NCBI GenBank assembly: GCA_034173665.1
Contig: JAXFDG010000149.1
Coordinates: 1 to 5,172 of the forward strand
Reading direction: 5' to 3'
From: Arcanobacterium_A sp034173665
GTDB taxonomy: Bacteria > Actinomycetota > Actinomycetes > Actinomycetales > Actinomycetaceae
Length of the DNA stretch: 5,172 bases
Shown in pieces: positions 1 through 5,172 of the stretch (its first letter is position 1; every line of letters begins with the position of its first letter). Position numbers and translations under genes: made by a program. The notes under the pieces were generated by a model that was not told the DNA's origin, ran no database searches, and saw only the letters and a program-made list of their open reading frames with translations.

Positions 1-891
1 CGCCGCAAGATCGTAGAAAATCCAAGGGCGTCCTTGGCATCCGCGCCCCACTACTACACCATCACAGCCTGTTTGCATCATCACTGCTCTGGCGTCGGTG
101 ACTTCAAAAATATCACCGTTTCCAAAAACCGGAATTTGCACGTGTTCTTTGAGCGTCTTAATTGCATCCCATTGCGCGACGCCTGAATAATGCTGTTGGG
201 TGGTGCGCGCATGTAACGTGAGTGCTTGAATCCCGGCAGATTCAGCAATCTTTGCTACGTCAAGAAAAGTTTCATGCTCATCATCAATACCGATCCGAAT
301 TTTTGCCGTCACTGGCACGACATGGGCACGGGTTTTCGAAGCAGCTTCACTTGCTGCAACTGCTGCTTCTACCACACCGGCAAATAAATCATGCTTCCAT
401 GGCAGAGCTGAACCGCCGCCTTTACGGGTCACTTTCGGAACCGGGCAACCGAAGTTTAAATCAATATGATCGGCAAGTTCTTCTTCCACCAGTATTTTTA
501 CTGCTGCCCCAACTACAGCTGGTTCAACGCCGTAGAGTTGCACTGATCTTACTGGATCACCAAGGTCAGGTTTAACCATGGTCATAGTTTCTGGAATGCG
601 TTCAACAAGTGCTCTTGTAGTAATCATTTCACAGGTGTAAAGACCTGCCGGCGCAAATGTTCCAGTTGTCCGGCTGATTTTTTGCGCAGATTGCACAGAA
701 TCTGCAACCGGATTCGGAATTTCACGAGAAAAATTTAGTTCAGGATTAATATTTGTTTCCTGCGATAAGGCACTAGCTAATCCAGCCTCTGCAAATTCTC
801 GGCATAGTTGCCGAAAGGGTGGATTAGTAACTCCGGCCATCGGCGCAAGCATCATCGGAGTGCCCAGCTCAACTTGTCCAATTTTTAGCAT
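1..891 (-). CDS. dusB: tRNA-dihydrouridine synthase, DusB-like (3' end outside window)
   Basis: Predicted FMN- and NADPH-dependent enzyme that reduces specific uridines in tRNA to dihydrouridine. Translating the minus strand from the ATG at 889-891 gives 297 stop-free residues reaching the left edge, so the C-terminal part is missing. Visible in order: the flavin-binding N-terminus LAPMAGVTN (15-23); NFGCPVPKVTRKGGGSALP (146-164), with C149 the expected catalytic Cys; IRIGID (198-203); LHARTTQQHYSG (226-237); GNGDI (257-261); and the phosphate-binding GVVVGRGCQGRPW (278-290). These are Dus-family TIM-barrel motifs, and the wording is that of the actinobacterial DusB group. About 35-45 extra residues lie between the PPFR motif and CEM (roughly 34-82). 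The ATG overlaps the upstream gene's TAA by one base (TAATG). A GAAAGAG sequence (900-906) lies 8 nt upstream as a weak ribosome-binding site. Family is certain; the exact tRNA position modified is not. Confidence 0.93.
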   Translation of the reverse strand, partial: MLKIGQVELGTPMMLAPMAGVTNPPFRQLCREFAEAGLASALSQETNINPELNFSREIPNPVADSVQSAQKISRTTGTFAPAGLYTCEMITTRALVERIPETMTMVKPDLGDPVRSVQLYGVEPAVVGAAVKILVEEELADHIDLNFGCPVPKVTRKGGGSALPWKHDLFAGVVEAAVAASEAASKTRAHVVPVTAKIRIGIDDEHETFLDVAKIAESAGIQALTLHARTTQQHYSGVAQWDAIKTLKEHVQIPVFGNGDIFEVTDARAVMMQTGCDGVVVGRGCQGRPWIFYDLAA

Positions 892-2069
892 TATTTATTC
901 TCTTTCGCCGGGGCTACTGGCGCTAAAACTGCAGCAATCGAAGTGGTCAGTGGAATTGCCAGAACTAATCCGATAGAAGCAACAAGGGTGCGAACAATTT
1001 CTTCAGTAATTTCCCCTACTAAGAAGAAATCAATAAATCCACGCTCAATTAAAGATGCTGCTAAAAGCAGTGGTAAAGCAGTACCAATATATGCGAAAGC
1101 GAGAGTGTAAACCGTGGAAGCGATATGATCGCGTCCAACGACCATTCCCTGACGGATAAGTCTCGTCCGAGAACTTTGTGGATTAGCTGCATATAGTTCC
1201 CACACTGTTGAAGCTTGAGTAATCGTGACGTCATTCAAAGCGCCGAGACCCGCAAGAATCATTCCAGCTAACAGTAGCTGCTGCAAGTTCACATTTGGCA
1301 GTTGAGTGAAAACAACTAAACTCACATCACCTGTGGTCCCAGTTAGATTTGTCGCGCCAATTGCCAGCCATGCCATTAACCCCGTAATCACTAAACCAGC
1401 AAGAGTTCCGAGAACTGCGGTGGTGGTTCGAATTGAAATTCCGTGCGCAAAATAAATCGATGTAAACATCATTGCCAGTGCACTAATAACCACAACTAAA
1501 ACCGGGTTCGAGCCAGCCATCAATGCCGGAAGAGTAAAAATCACTACTACTGCAAGGGAGGTTCCGAGTCCAACCATTGCTGCTAAGCCTTTTCGTCCGG
1601 CCACGAATAAGACGGCTAAAAGGTAGAGAAATATTAAGGCTGCAAGCGGAGTCTTTCGCTCAAAGTCATAGAAAATATACGGAACACCTGATTCAATTCC
1701 GGCTGGAGTGAAAATCGCAGTAATTTTCGATCCGATTCCAAGGCCATTTTTCACGATTTCAAGTGGCACAGAAACTGGAACTTCCACCCCATCTGGGACT
1801 TCCAGAAGCCGCATTTTTATTGGAGTTTGCCCGTATTCATCGGTTGCTCCAATTTCGGTAATCTCTCCGGTAACTAAACTGGCACCTTCAGCTAGTAGTG
1901 GTGTTTTTTGCACCTGAGAGCTCGGCCAAAGAAGGAATATTCCAATTAAAGTTATCGCGGCCAAAGGAAGCACAATCAGTGAAAGCCAGAACTGAATCTT
2001 TTTGCGCTGTTCAGGCGCCACTGAAGAAATTTCAGCAGCGCCTGAATCATGTGGTGCGTGATAATGCAT
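891..2069 (-). CDS. YibE/F-family multi-pass membrane protein, function unknown
   Basis: A 392-residue integral membrane protein of the YibE/F-like family, whose biochemical role is not established. The N-terminus carries His residues 2, 4 and 7. A first membrane segment (about 28-49) is followed by an extracytoplasmic region of about 90 residues (50-140), rich in beta-type sequence (TGEITEIG, IKMRLLEVPDG). About seven hydrophobic segments then run from 141 to 385. Family signatures include GALNDVTITQAS (276-287), GRDHIASTVYTLAFAYIG (312-329) and EEIVRTLVASIGLVLAIPLTT (356-376, conserved core). The length is that of a complete single-chain actinobacterial form. The ATG at 2067-2069 is the best start, although only a distant AGG (about 15 nt away) precedes it, so the ribosome-binding site is weak. 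The gene ends in TAATG, overlapping dusB. It lies 134 bp after glyS on the same strand; whether they share a transcript is uncertain. Confidence 0.9.
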   Translation of the reverse strand: MHYHAPHDSGAAEISSVAPEQRKKIQFWLSLIVLPLAAITLIGIFLLWPSSQVQKTPLLAEGASLVTGEITEIGATDEYGQTPIKMRLLEVPDGVEVPVSVPLEIVKNGLGIGSKITAIFTPAGIESGVPYIFYDFERKTPLAALIFLYLLAVLFVAGRKGLAAMVGLGTSLAVVVIFTLPALMAGSNPVLVVVISALAMMFTSIYFAHGISIRTTTAVLGTLAGLVITGLMAWLAIGATNLTGTTGDVSLVVFTQLPNVNLQQLLLAGMILAGLGALNDVTITQASTVWELYAANPQSSRTRLIRQGMVVGRDHIASTVYTLAFAYIGTALPLLLAASLIERGFIDFFLVGEITEEIVRTLVASIGLVLAIPLTTSIAAVLAPVAPAKENK

Positions 2070-2077
2070 CAGTCTGT

Positions 2078-2102
2078 ATTAATACCTATCCGAATTAATA
2101 CC
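2078..2102. repeat. Direct repeat ATTAATACC x2 upstream of the yibE/F gene
   Basis: The 9-mer ATTAATACC occurs at 2078-2086 and 2094-2102, with a 16-bp period, just upstream of the yibE/F start. The first copy is also part of the 10-bp palindrome GTATTAATAC (2076-2085). It could be a regulator site or promoter element for yibE/F-dusB. No convincing -35/-10 pair was found nearby, so the function is open. Confidence 0.4.
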
Positions 2103-2105
2103 GCT

Positions 2106-2189
2106 CCGCTATTTCCGAGTACCTAAGCTACTTACTTCCAGCTAGCTTGCTGTTTATTTCCGGCTAGCTCGAGGCATTAGAAATAGCGG
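2106..2189. repeat. Nested inverted repeats in the glyS-yibE/F intergenic gap
   Basis: The outer arms CCGCTATTTC (2106-2115) and GAAATAGCGG (2180-2189) are perfect 10-bp complements separated by 64 bp. Inside them, AGCTAGC (2140-2146) and GCTAGCT (2163-2169) form a 7-bp stem with a 16-nt loop. Neither arm is followed by a clear T-run in the minus direction, so this is not a textbook intrinsic terminator. It could instead fold as a processing or attenuation structure in a glyS-yibE/F transcript. The repeats are seen directly; any function is inference. Confidence 0.4.
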
Positions 2190-2203
2190 CTCAGTTGGCA
2201 CTA

Positions 2204-3598
2204 TTAGCAGCCGATAAGTTTCGCTGCCAAGAATCCCTGAACTTCAGAAATTGGCAAGCGAACCTGTTCCATGGTGTCTCGATCACGGATAGTTACGGCA
2301 TTATCTTCAAGCGAATCGAAATCAACAGTGATACAGAACGGTGTGCCAATTTCATCTTGACGGCGATAACGACGGCCTACTGCCCCGGCGTCGTCGAAAT
2401 CAATATTCCAATACTTTCGTAAATCTGCAGCTAGTTCGCGAGCCATTGGCGAAAGTTCGGCAGAGCGAGAAAGTGGAAGCACGGCAGCCTTTACCGGAGC
2501 AAGGCGCGGATCGAGCTTGAGCACGATTCGCTTATCTACTCCACCCTTTGTATTTGGAGCCTCATCCTCGGTGTAGGCTTCAACAAGGAATGCCATCATT
2601 GAACGGGTCAAACCAGCAGAAGGTTCGATTACGTATGGGGTGTACCGTTCGCCGGTTGCCTGCTCGAAGTATTCAAGCTTCTTCCCGGAAGCTTCGCTGT
2701 GGGAAGTGAGATCGAAATCAGTACGGTTCGCGATACCTTCGAGTTCGCCCCATTCGGAGCCCTGGAACCCAAAGCGGTATTCAATATCAACGGTACGCTT
2801 TGAGTAATGGGAAAGCTTTGCTTCTGGATGCTCGTACAGACGCAGATTTTCTGGGTTTACACCGAGATCTTGGTACCAAGCTAAGCGAGCGTCAATCCAG
2901 CTTTGATGCCATTCTTCATCTTCTCCTGGCTTTACGAAGAACTCAATTTCCATCTGCTCAAACTCACGAGTACGGAAAATAAAGTTTCCTGGAGTGATCT
3001 CGTTGCGGAAAGACTTTCCAACCTGCCCGATTCCAAAAGGTGGCTTCTTGCGCGCTGTAGTAAGCACATTATTGAAGTTTACAAAGATACCCTGAGCGGT
3101 TTCTGGGCGGAGGTAATGTAAACCAGATTCATCATCAACTGGGCCCAGGAAGGTCTTGAGCAAACCGGAAAATGGCTTAGATTCAGTCCACTGCCCCTTA
3201 TTACCGCAGTTCGGACATGGCACATCAGCCATGTCTACTGATTCTTCAGCCACTCCCTTGCGGGCTGCATACTCTTCGATTAGCTGGTCTTCACGTAGAC
3301 GCTTATGGCAAGCGGTACATTCGGTGAGTGGATCAGAGAATGTGGCAACGTGTCCGGACGCAACCCAAATCTCGCGTGGAAGGATAATTGAGGAATCAAG
3401 GCCGACGACGTCTTCTCGCGCGGTTACATTTGCGCGCCACCATTGACGCTTAATATTTTCTTTTAACTCGACACCGAGCGGGCCGTAATCCCAAGCAGAA
3501 CGAGTACCGCCGTAAATTTCACCTGCTGGGAACACAAAGCCACGACGCTTTGCTAGTGAGATTACGTTGTCTAGACGTGATGGAGCCGCTTTGGCCAT
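2204..3598 (-). CDS. glyS: Glycine-tRNA ligase, alpha2 (single-chain) class II type
   Basis: Cytoplasmic enzyme that charges tRNA-Gly with glycine using ATP. The 464 residues match the usual length of actinobacterial single-chain glycyl-tRNA synthetases. Visible features: the N-terminal GFVFPAGEIYGG and AWDYGPLG stretches (20-42); two Cys pairs, C94/C97 (CTAC) and C128/C131 (CPNC), forming a probable structural zinc site; YLRPETAQGIFVNF (162-175); class II motif 2, GKSFRNEITP...FRTREFEQMEIEFF (194-221); class II motif 3, VIEPSAGLTRSMMAFL (323-338); and a C-terminal anticodon-binding domain from about 365 (APVKAAVLPLSR onward). The ATG at 3596-3598 has a strong AAGGAG site at 3604-3609, and the stop is a tandem TAA TAG. 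It is transcribed divergently from znuA across a 177-bp gap (162 bp to the longest alternative znuA frame). It is downstream-collinear with the yibE/F and dusB genes. Nothing appears broken. Confidence 0.98.
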   Translation of the reverse strand: MAKAAPSRLDNVISLAKRRGFVFPAGEIYGGTRSAWDYGPLGVELKENIKRQWWRANVTAREDVVGLDSSIILPREIWVASGHVATFSDPLTECTACHKRLREDQLIEEYAARKGVAEESVDMADVPCPNCGNKGQWTESKPFSGLLKTFLGPVDDESGLHYLRPETAQGIFVNFNNVLTTARKKPPFGIGQVGKSFRNEITPGNFIFRTREFEQMEIEFFVKPGEDEEWHQSWIDARLAWYQDLGVNPENLRLYEHPEAKLSHYSKRTVDIEYRFGFQGSEWGELEGIANRTDFDLTSHSEASGKKLEYFEQATGERYTPYVIEPSAGLTRSMMAFLVEAYTEDEAPNTKGGVDKRIVLKLDPRLAPVKAAVLPLSRSAELSPMARELAADLRKYWNIDFDDAGAVGRRYRRQDEIGTPFCITVDFDSLEDNAVTIRDRDTMEQVRLPISEVQGFLAAKLIGC

Positions 3599-3603
3599 TA
3601 TTT

Positions 3604-3609
3604 CTCCTT
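3604..3609 (-). promoter_or_regulatory. Ribosome binding site of glyS
   Basis: The minus strand reads AAGGAG within AAAAGGAGAAATA, 5 nt before the ATG at 3598. It is the strongest Shine-Dalgarno match in the window and fixes the glyS start. Confidence 0.8.
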
Positions 3610-3617
3610 TTGTTGTT

Positions 3618-3636
3618 TCACATCTGGATGATGTGA
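3618..3636 (-). other. Hairpin in the glyS 5' leader
   Basis: TCACATC and GATGTGA form a perfect 7-bp inverted repeat (3618-3624 and 3630-3636) around a 5-nt loop. It lies between the candidate glyS promoter and its ribosome binding site, so it would be present in the 5' untranslated leader. No T-box specifier or antiterminator layout is visible in so short a leader, so T-box control is not claimed. Confidence 0.35.
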
Positions 3637-3650
3637 TGTTTGTTCCTTTT

Positions 3651-3679
3651 ATTCTACGTAGTTCTGCAGCAGAATTGAA
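3651..3679 (-). promoter_or_regulatory. Candidate glyS promoter with a palindrome in the spacer
   Basis: On the minus strand TAGAAT (3656-3651) matches the sigma-70-type -10 consensus at 5 of 6 positions. A weak -35, TTCAAT (3679-3674), stands 17 bp upstream. The spacer holds the 13-bp palindrome TTCTGC-A-GCAGAA (3662-3674), a possible operator for an unidentified regulator. Transcription would begin near 3644, giving a leader of about 45 nt. The -10 and palindrome are clear; the -35 is poor. Confidence 0.4.
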
Positions 3680-3739
3680 TCTCCAAGGTGCGGATTAACT
3701 AGACAATAGTCACAACTTAGACCGAGATGATAGCTAGGC

Positions 3740-3768
3740 TTGCCACAACCCTCGGACTAATTGATAAT
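3740..3768 (+). promoter_or_regulatory. Candidate znuA promoter giving a leaderless transcript
   Basis: TTGCCA (3740-3745, 5 of 6 to TTGACA) and GATAAT (3763-3768, 5 of 6 to TATAAT) are separated by exactly 17 bp. Seven nucleotides after the -10 lies A3776, the first base of the znuA ATG, so the mRNA would start at the start codon. No Shine-Dalgarno sequence precedes any of the possible starts here, which agrees. Leaderless mRNAs are common in actinobacteria. Confidence 0.6.
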
Positions 3769-3776
3769 GAATATCA
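3762..3776 (+). promoter_or_regulatory. Zur/Fur-family operator on the znuA -10 and start
   Basis: TGATAATGAATATCA is a 15-bp near-palindrome with TGATA/TATCA arms. Against the Fur-superfamily 7-1-7 form TGATAAT-N-ATTATCA it differs at one of 14 positions. It covers the candidate -10 and the predicted first transcribed base, so a bound repressor would block RNA polymerase. The same 10-mer TTGATAATGA recurs inverted upstream of znuC. The gene context (zinc-type uptake) favours Zur over Fur, but the motif alone cannot separate them. Confidence 0.65.
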
Positions 3777-4822
3777 TGAAGATTAAGAAAAAGTTTCAGC
3801 TTATGGCTTTAATTACGGCGAGCGCTTTCGCTCTTTCCGCATGTAGCTCCACTAATTCCAGTTCAACTACCGATAGCACCACTACCGCGGCAGCCGACGC
3901 CGTGCAGGTAGCAACCTCTTTCTATCCACTCACCTACTTGGTGCAGGAAATCGGTGGCGACAAAGTTGCGGTAACTGACCTTACCCCTCCAGGTTCAGAT
4001 GCTCACGGCGCAGAACTTGCACCAGCAGATATCGCAAAGCTACAAAAGATGGATTTAGTAATCTATCTAGACACCTTCGCTCCGGCAATCGATGAAGCCA
4101 TCGAAACATCTGACCTGAAGAATGTGCTTGAGATTGGGCAATCAGTAAATCTACTTGAACAAGAAGAAATTGATGCCTTCTCTGAAAGCATTGGCACCAC
4201 TGCAGAAACCACCGAAGAAACCAGCCATGAAGGCGAAACTACAGAAGAACACGCAGAGCATACAGATGAACATGCAGACCACGATGACCACGACCATGGC
4301 ATTTATGATCCACACTTCTGGACCGATCCACTTCGTTTAGCACAGGCAGCTCCTGAAGTTGCGGCTCAATTGGCAAAGCTCAGCCCAGAAAACGCTGAAC
4401 TTTTCACCGCCAACGCAACCGCGCTCGCGGAAAAACTCACGAAACTTGGCGAAGACTTCAAATCCACACTGGCTACTAAGCAGTGCACGACCGATACTTT
4501 CATTGTTACGCATCTCGCCTTTGGATATTTAGCTCTAGAAAATAACTTAAAGCAAATCGGCATTTCAGGGTTTGACCCAGAAACCGAGCCATCTCCTGCA
4601 CGTATCGCCGCAATCAAGGCCGCTGCAGAAGAGCACAAGGTTTCCACCATCTTCACCACTTCTGAAGCAGAAAAGAAGGTTGCCGAGTCTGTGGCAACTG
4701 AAACCGGAGCAACCGTTGAGATTCTCGACCCGGCAGCAACTCAACTTGATCCAAATAAGGATTACGCTCAGGTAATGGAAGAAAACTTCAAGCTCCTAAC
4801 AGCAGCCCTCGGCTGTAACTAA
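3776..4822 (+). CDS. znuA: Zinc-type metal ABC transporter substrate-binding lipoprotein
   Basis: Cluster A-1 type (ZnuA/TroA family) solute-binding protein that captures a divalent metal outside the membrane and passes it to an ABC permease. From the ATG at 3776 it has 348 residues: a basic N-terminus (KIKKK), a hydrophobic segment, lipobox LSAC with C23 as the lipidation site, a Ser/Thr-rich linker (24-40) and the binding fold (about 43-346). Likely metal ligands are H77 (SDAHGAEL), H180 (DPHFWTDP) and H246 (THLAFGYLA), with D318 (LDP) a possible fourth. A His- and acid-rich loop (151-174, seven His) precedes H180; this is typical of zinc-specific members and less so of manganese ones. C237 and C347 could form a disulfide. 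In-frame TTG 3761 and ATG 3767 are also possible starts. ATG 3776 is preferred because the N-terminus is then a standard lipoprotein signal and the predicted mRNA begins there. Operator-like sites flank the gene. Confidence 0.93.
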   Translation: MKIKKKFQLMALITASAFALSACSSTNSSSTTDSTTTAAADAVQVATSFYPLTYLVQEIGGDKVAVTDLTPPGSDAHGAELAPADIAKLQKMDLVIYLDTFAPAIDEAIETSDLKNVLEIGQSVNLLEQEEIDAFSESIGTTAETTEETSHEGETTEEHAEHTDEHADHDDHDHGIYDPHFWTDPLRLAQAAPEVAAQLAKLSPENAELFTANATALAEKLTKLGEDFKSTLATKQCTTDTFIVTHLAFGYLALENNLKQIGISGFDPETEPSPARIAAIKAAAEEHKVSTIFTTSEAEKKVAESVATETGATVEILDPAATQLDPNKDYAQVMEENFKLLTAALGCN

Positions 4823-4844
4823 GCAATACTTGCCTGATTGCGAT

Positions 4845-4859
4845 TAACAATCATTATCA
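4845..4859 (-). promoter_or_regulatory. Second Zur/Fur-family operator-like site, upstream of znuC
   Basis: Read on the minus strand this is TGATAATGATTGTTA, which differs from TGATAAT-N-ATTATCA at two of 14 positions. Its left half with the flanking T (TTGATAATGA, 4860-4851) is identical to the site at the znuA start, in the opposite orientation. It overlaps the -35 of the candidate znuC promoter, a position suited to repression. Confidence 0.55.
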
Positions 4860-4883
4860 AAAGAGAGTAAGCTCCCATATATT
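4854..4883 (+). promoter_or_regulatory. Candidate znuC promoter
   Basis: TTATCA (4854-4859, 4 of 6 to TTGACA) and TATATT (4878-4883, 5 of 6 to TATAAT) are 18 bp apart. Transcription would begin near 4890, just before the long hairpin, leaving a leader of about 67 nt. The -35 overlaps the operator-like site. An alternative is readthrough from znuA, since the 134-bp gap has no other strong terminator. Confidence 0.4.
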
Positions 4884-4891
4884 CAATGCGT

Positions 4892-4930
4892 AGTGCGCTA
4901 GCAGCTAGACTAGAATGCAGCTAGCGCACT
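4892..4930 (+). other. Perfect 11-bp hairpin in the znuA-znuC gap
   Basis: AGTGCGCTAGC (4892-4902) and GCTAGCGCACT (4920-4930) are exact reverse complements around a 17-nt loop. The 8-mer GCAGCTAG also repeats directly (4901-4908 and 4917-4924). On the plus strand the stem is followed by TTCGCATTAT, only a weak U-tract. It could be a poor znuA terminator or attenuator, or a stabilising 5' hairpin of the znuC mRNA. If the candidate promoter is right, it lies at the very start of the transcript. The structure is certain from sequence; the role is not. Confidence 0.55.
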
Positions 4931-4946
4931 TTCGCATTATAAAAAT

Positions 4947-4951
4947 AAAGG
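4947..4951 (+). promoter_or_regulatory. Ribosome binding site of znuC
   Basis: AAAGG lies 5 nt before the ATG at 4957, a usable Shine-Dalgarno sequence. Its presence contrasts with znuA, which has none. Confidence 0.6.
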
Positions 4952-4956
4952 CAACT

Positions 4957-5172
4957 ATGACTGCAGTAATTAAGGTTTCAGACCTGCATGTGAAACTAGA
5001 TTCCGCACATATCCTGCGCGGAATAGACCTAGAAGTGTCTAATGGTGAGGTAATCGCAATTCTTGGACCGAACGGTTCAGGTAAATCAACACTAATTAAA
5101 ACAATTGTTTCAAACGTGGATTACTCCTCTGGGTCACTCCAACTTTTCGGCACAGAACTGCATAATCGTCGG
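4957..5172 (+). CDS. znuC: Metal ABC transporter ATP-binding protein, ZnuC-type (N-terminal part)
   Basis: Cytoplasmic ATPase subunit expected to drive metal import with ZnuA and a ZnuB-type permease. The 72 visible residues run in frame from the ATG at 4957 to the right edge, with no stop, so the rest of the gene lies outside. They contain the A-loop region LHVKLDSAHILRGIDLEV (10-27) and a complete Walker A, GPNGSGKST (37-45). The stretch SSGSLQLFGTEL (57-68), typical of ABC ATPases, follows. The Q-loop, signature and Walker B motifs would come later. The start is supported by AAAGG at 4947-4951. ABC ATPase identity is certain. The assignment to zinc uptake rests on the preceding znuA gene and the shared operator-like motif, since this fragment alone does not show substrate. 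Confidence 0.88.
   Translation, partial: MTAVIKVSDLHVKLDSAHILRGIDLEVSNGEVIAILGPNGSGKSTLIKTIVSNVDYSSGSLQLFGTELHNRR

Noticed and set aside
222..575. Plus-strand open frame of 117 codons at the left edge
   Set aside because: It runs antisense to dusB, whose minus-strand frame has all the conserved Dus motifs. Its Leu/Gln-rich product resembles no family I know.
3722..3755. CCGAG...CTCGG inverted repeat upstream of znuA
   Set aside because: It has only 5 bp arms with 24 nt between them, likely by chance.
3761..3775. Upstream znuA starts at TTG 3761 and ATG 3767
   Set aside because: There is no Shine-Dalgarno sequence, they lie inside or before the -10, and they only add five or three residues ahead of a complete lipoprotein signal.
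4063..4302. Minus-strand open frame of 79 codons inside znuA, Ser-rich
   Set aside because: It is the antisense shadow of the Glu/Thr/His-rich part of znuA, with no ribosome binding site or family resemblance.
4823..4855. Short stems GCAAT/ATTGC and GATTG/CAATC after the znuA stop as a terminator
   Set aside because: The 5-bp AT-rich stems compete with each other and have no T-run, so they are too weak to call.
4938..4943. TATAAA as a znuC -10 element
   Set aside because: Transcription would begin at about 4950, inside the AAAGG ribosome binding site, so the leader would lack it. The element upstream fits better.
1..5172. Mobile elements, CRISPR arrays, tRNA or rRNA genes
   Set aside because: No transposase or integrase frame, no regularly spaced repeat array and no tRNA or rRNA-like sequence was seen. 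The gaps are all under 200 bp.

Overview
This window reads as ordinary chromosomal DNA of a moderate-GC actinobacterium (Actinomycetota). GC is a little under half, judged by eye. The DusB-type enzyme has the actinobacterial NFGCPVPKVTRKGGGSALP core. The glycyl-tRNA synthetase is the single-chain alpha2 type, with the C-terminal wording usual in actinobacteria. The YibE/F protein is the fused single-chain form. The locus would suit a member of the Actinomycetaceae or a relative, but genus cannot be read from this sequence.

Layout. The left two thirds is a minus-strand run in the order glyS (2204-3598), a YibE/F-family membrane protein (891-2069) and a dusB-like tRNA-dihydrouridine synthase (starts at 891, runs off the left edge). 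The yibE/F stop and dusB start share one base, so these two are almost certainly co-translated. The 134-bp glyS-yibE/F gap holds nested inverted repeats and a direct repeat. The right third is a plus-strand metal-uptake locus: a lipoprotein metal-binding protein of ZnuA type (3776-4822), then an ABC ATPase of ZnuC type (4957 to the right edge). The permease, and perhaps a Fur-family regulator, would be expected just outside.

How it works together. ZnuA should capture a divalent metal, most likely zinc given its His-rich acidic loop, outside the membrane. It would deliver it to a permease driven by the ATPase. Two copies of the 10-mer TTGATAATGA, in opposite orientations, sit on znuA's start and upstream of znuC. 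Each lies in a 15-bp Fur-superfamily 7-1-7 operator-like sequence and overlaps a candidate promoter element. This suggests that znuA and znuC are two separately promoted units under one Zur/Fur-type repressor. The znuA promoter is placed so that its predicted +1 is the A of the ATG, making a leaderless mRNA whose operator covers -10 through +1. Divergent glyS encodes a synthetase with a four-Cys zinc site.

No mobile element, CRISPR array, RNA gene or clearly novel system is visible. The most interesting content is regulatory: the paired operators, the leaderless znuA start, a long perfect hairpin in the znuC leader, and an unusual insertion in the DusB-like enzyme.
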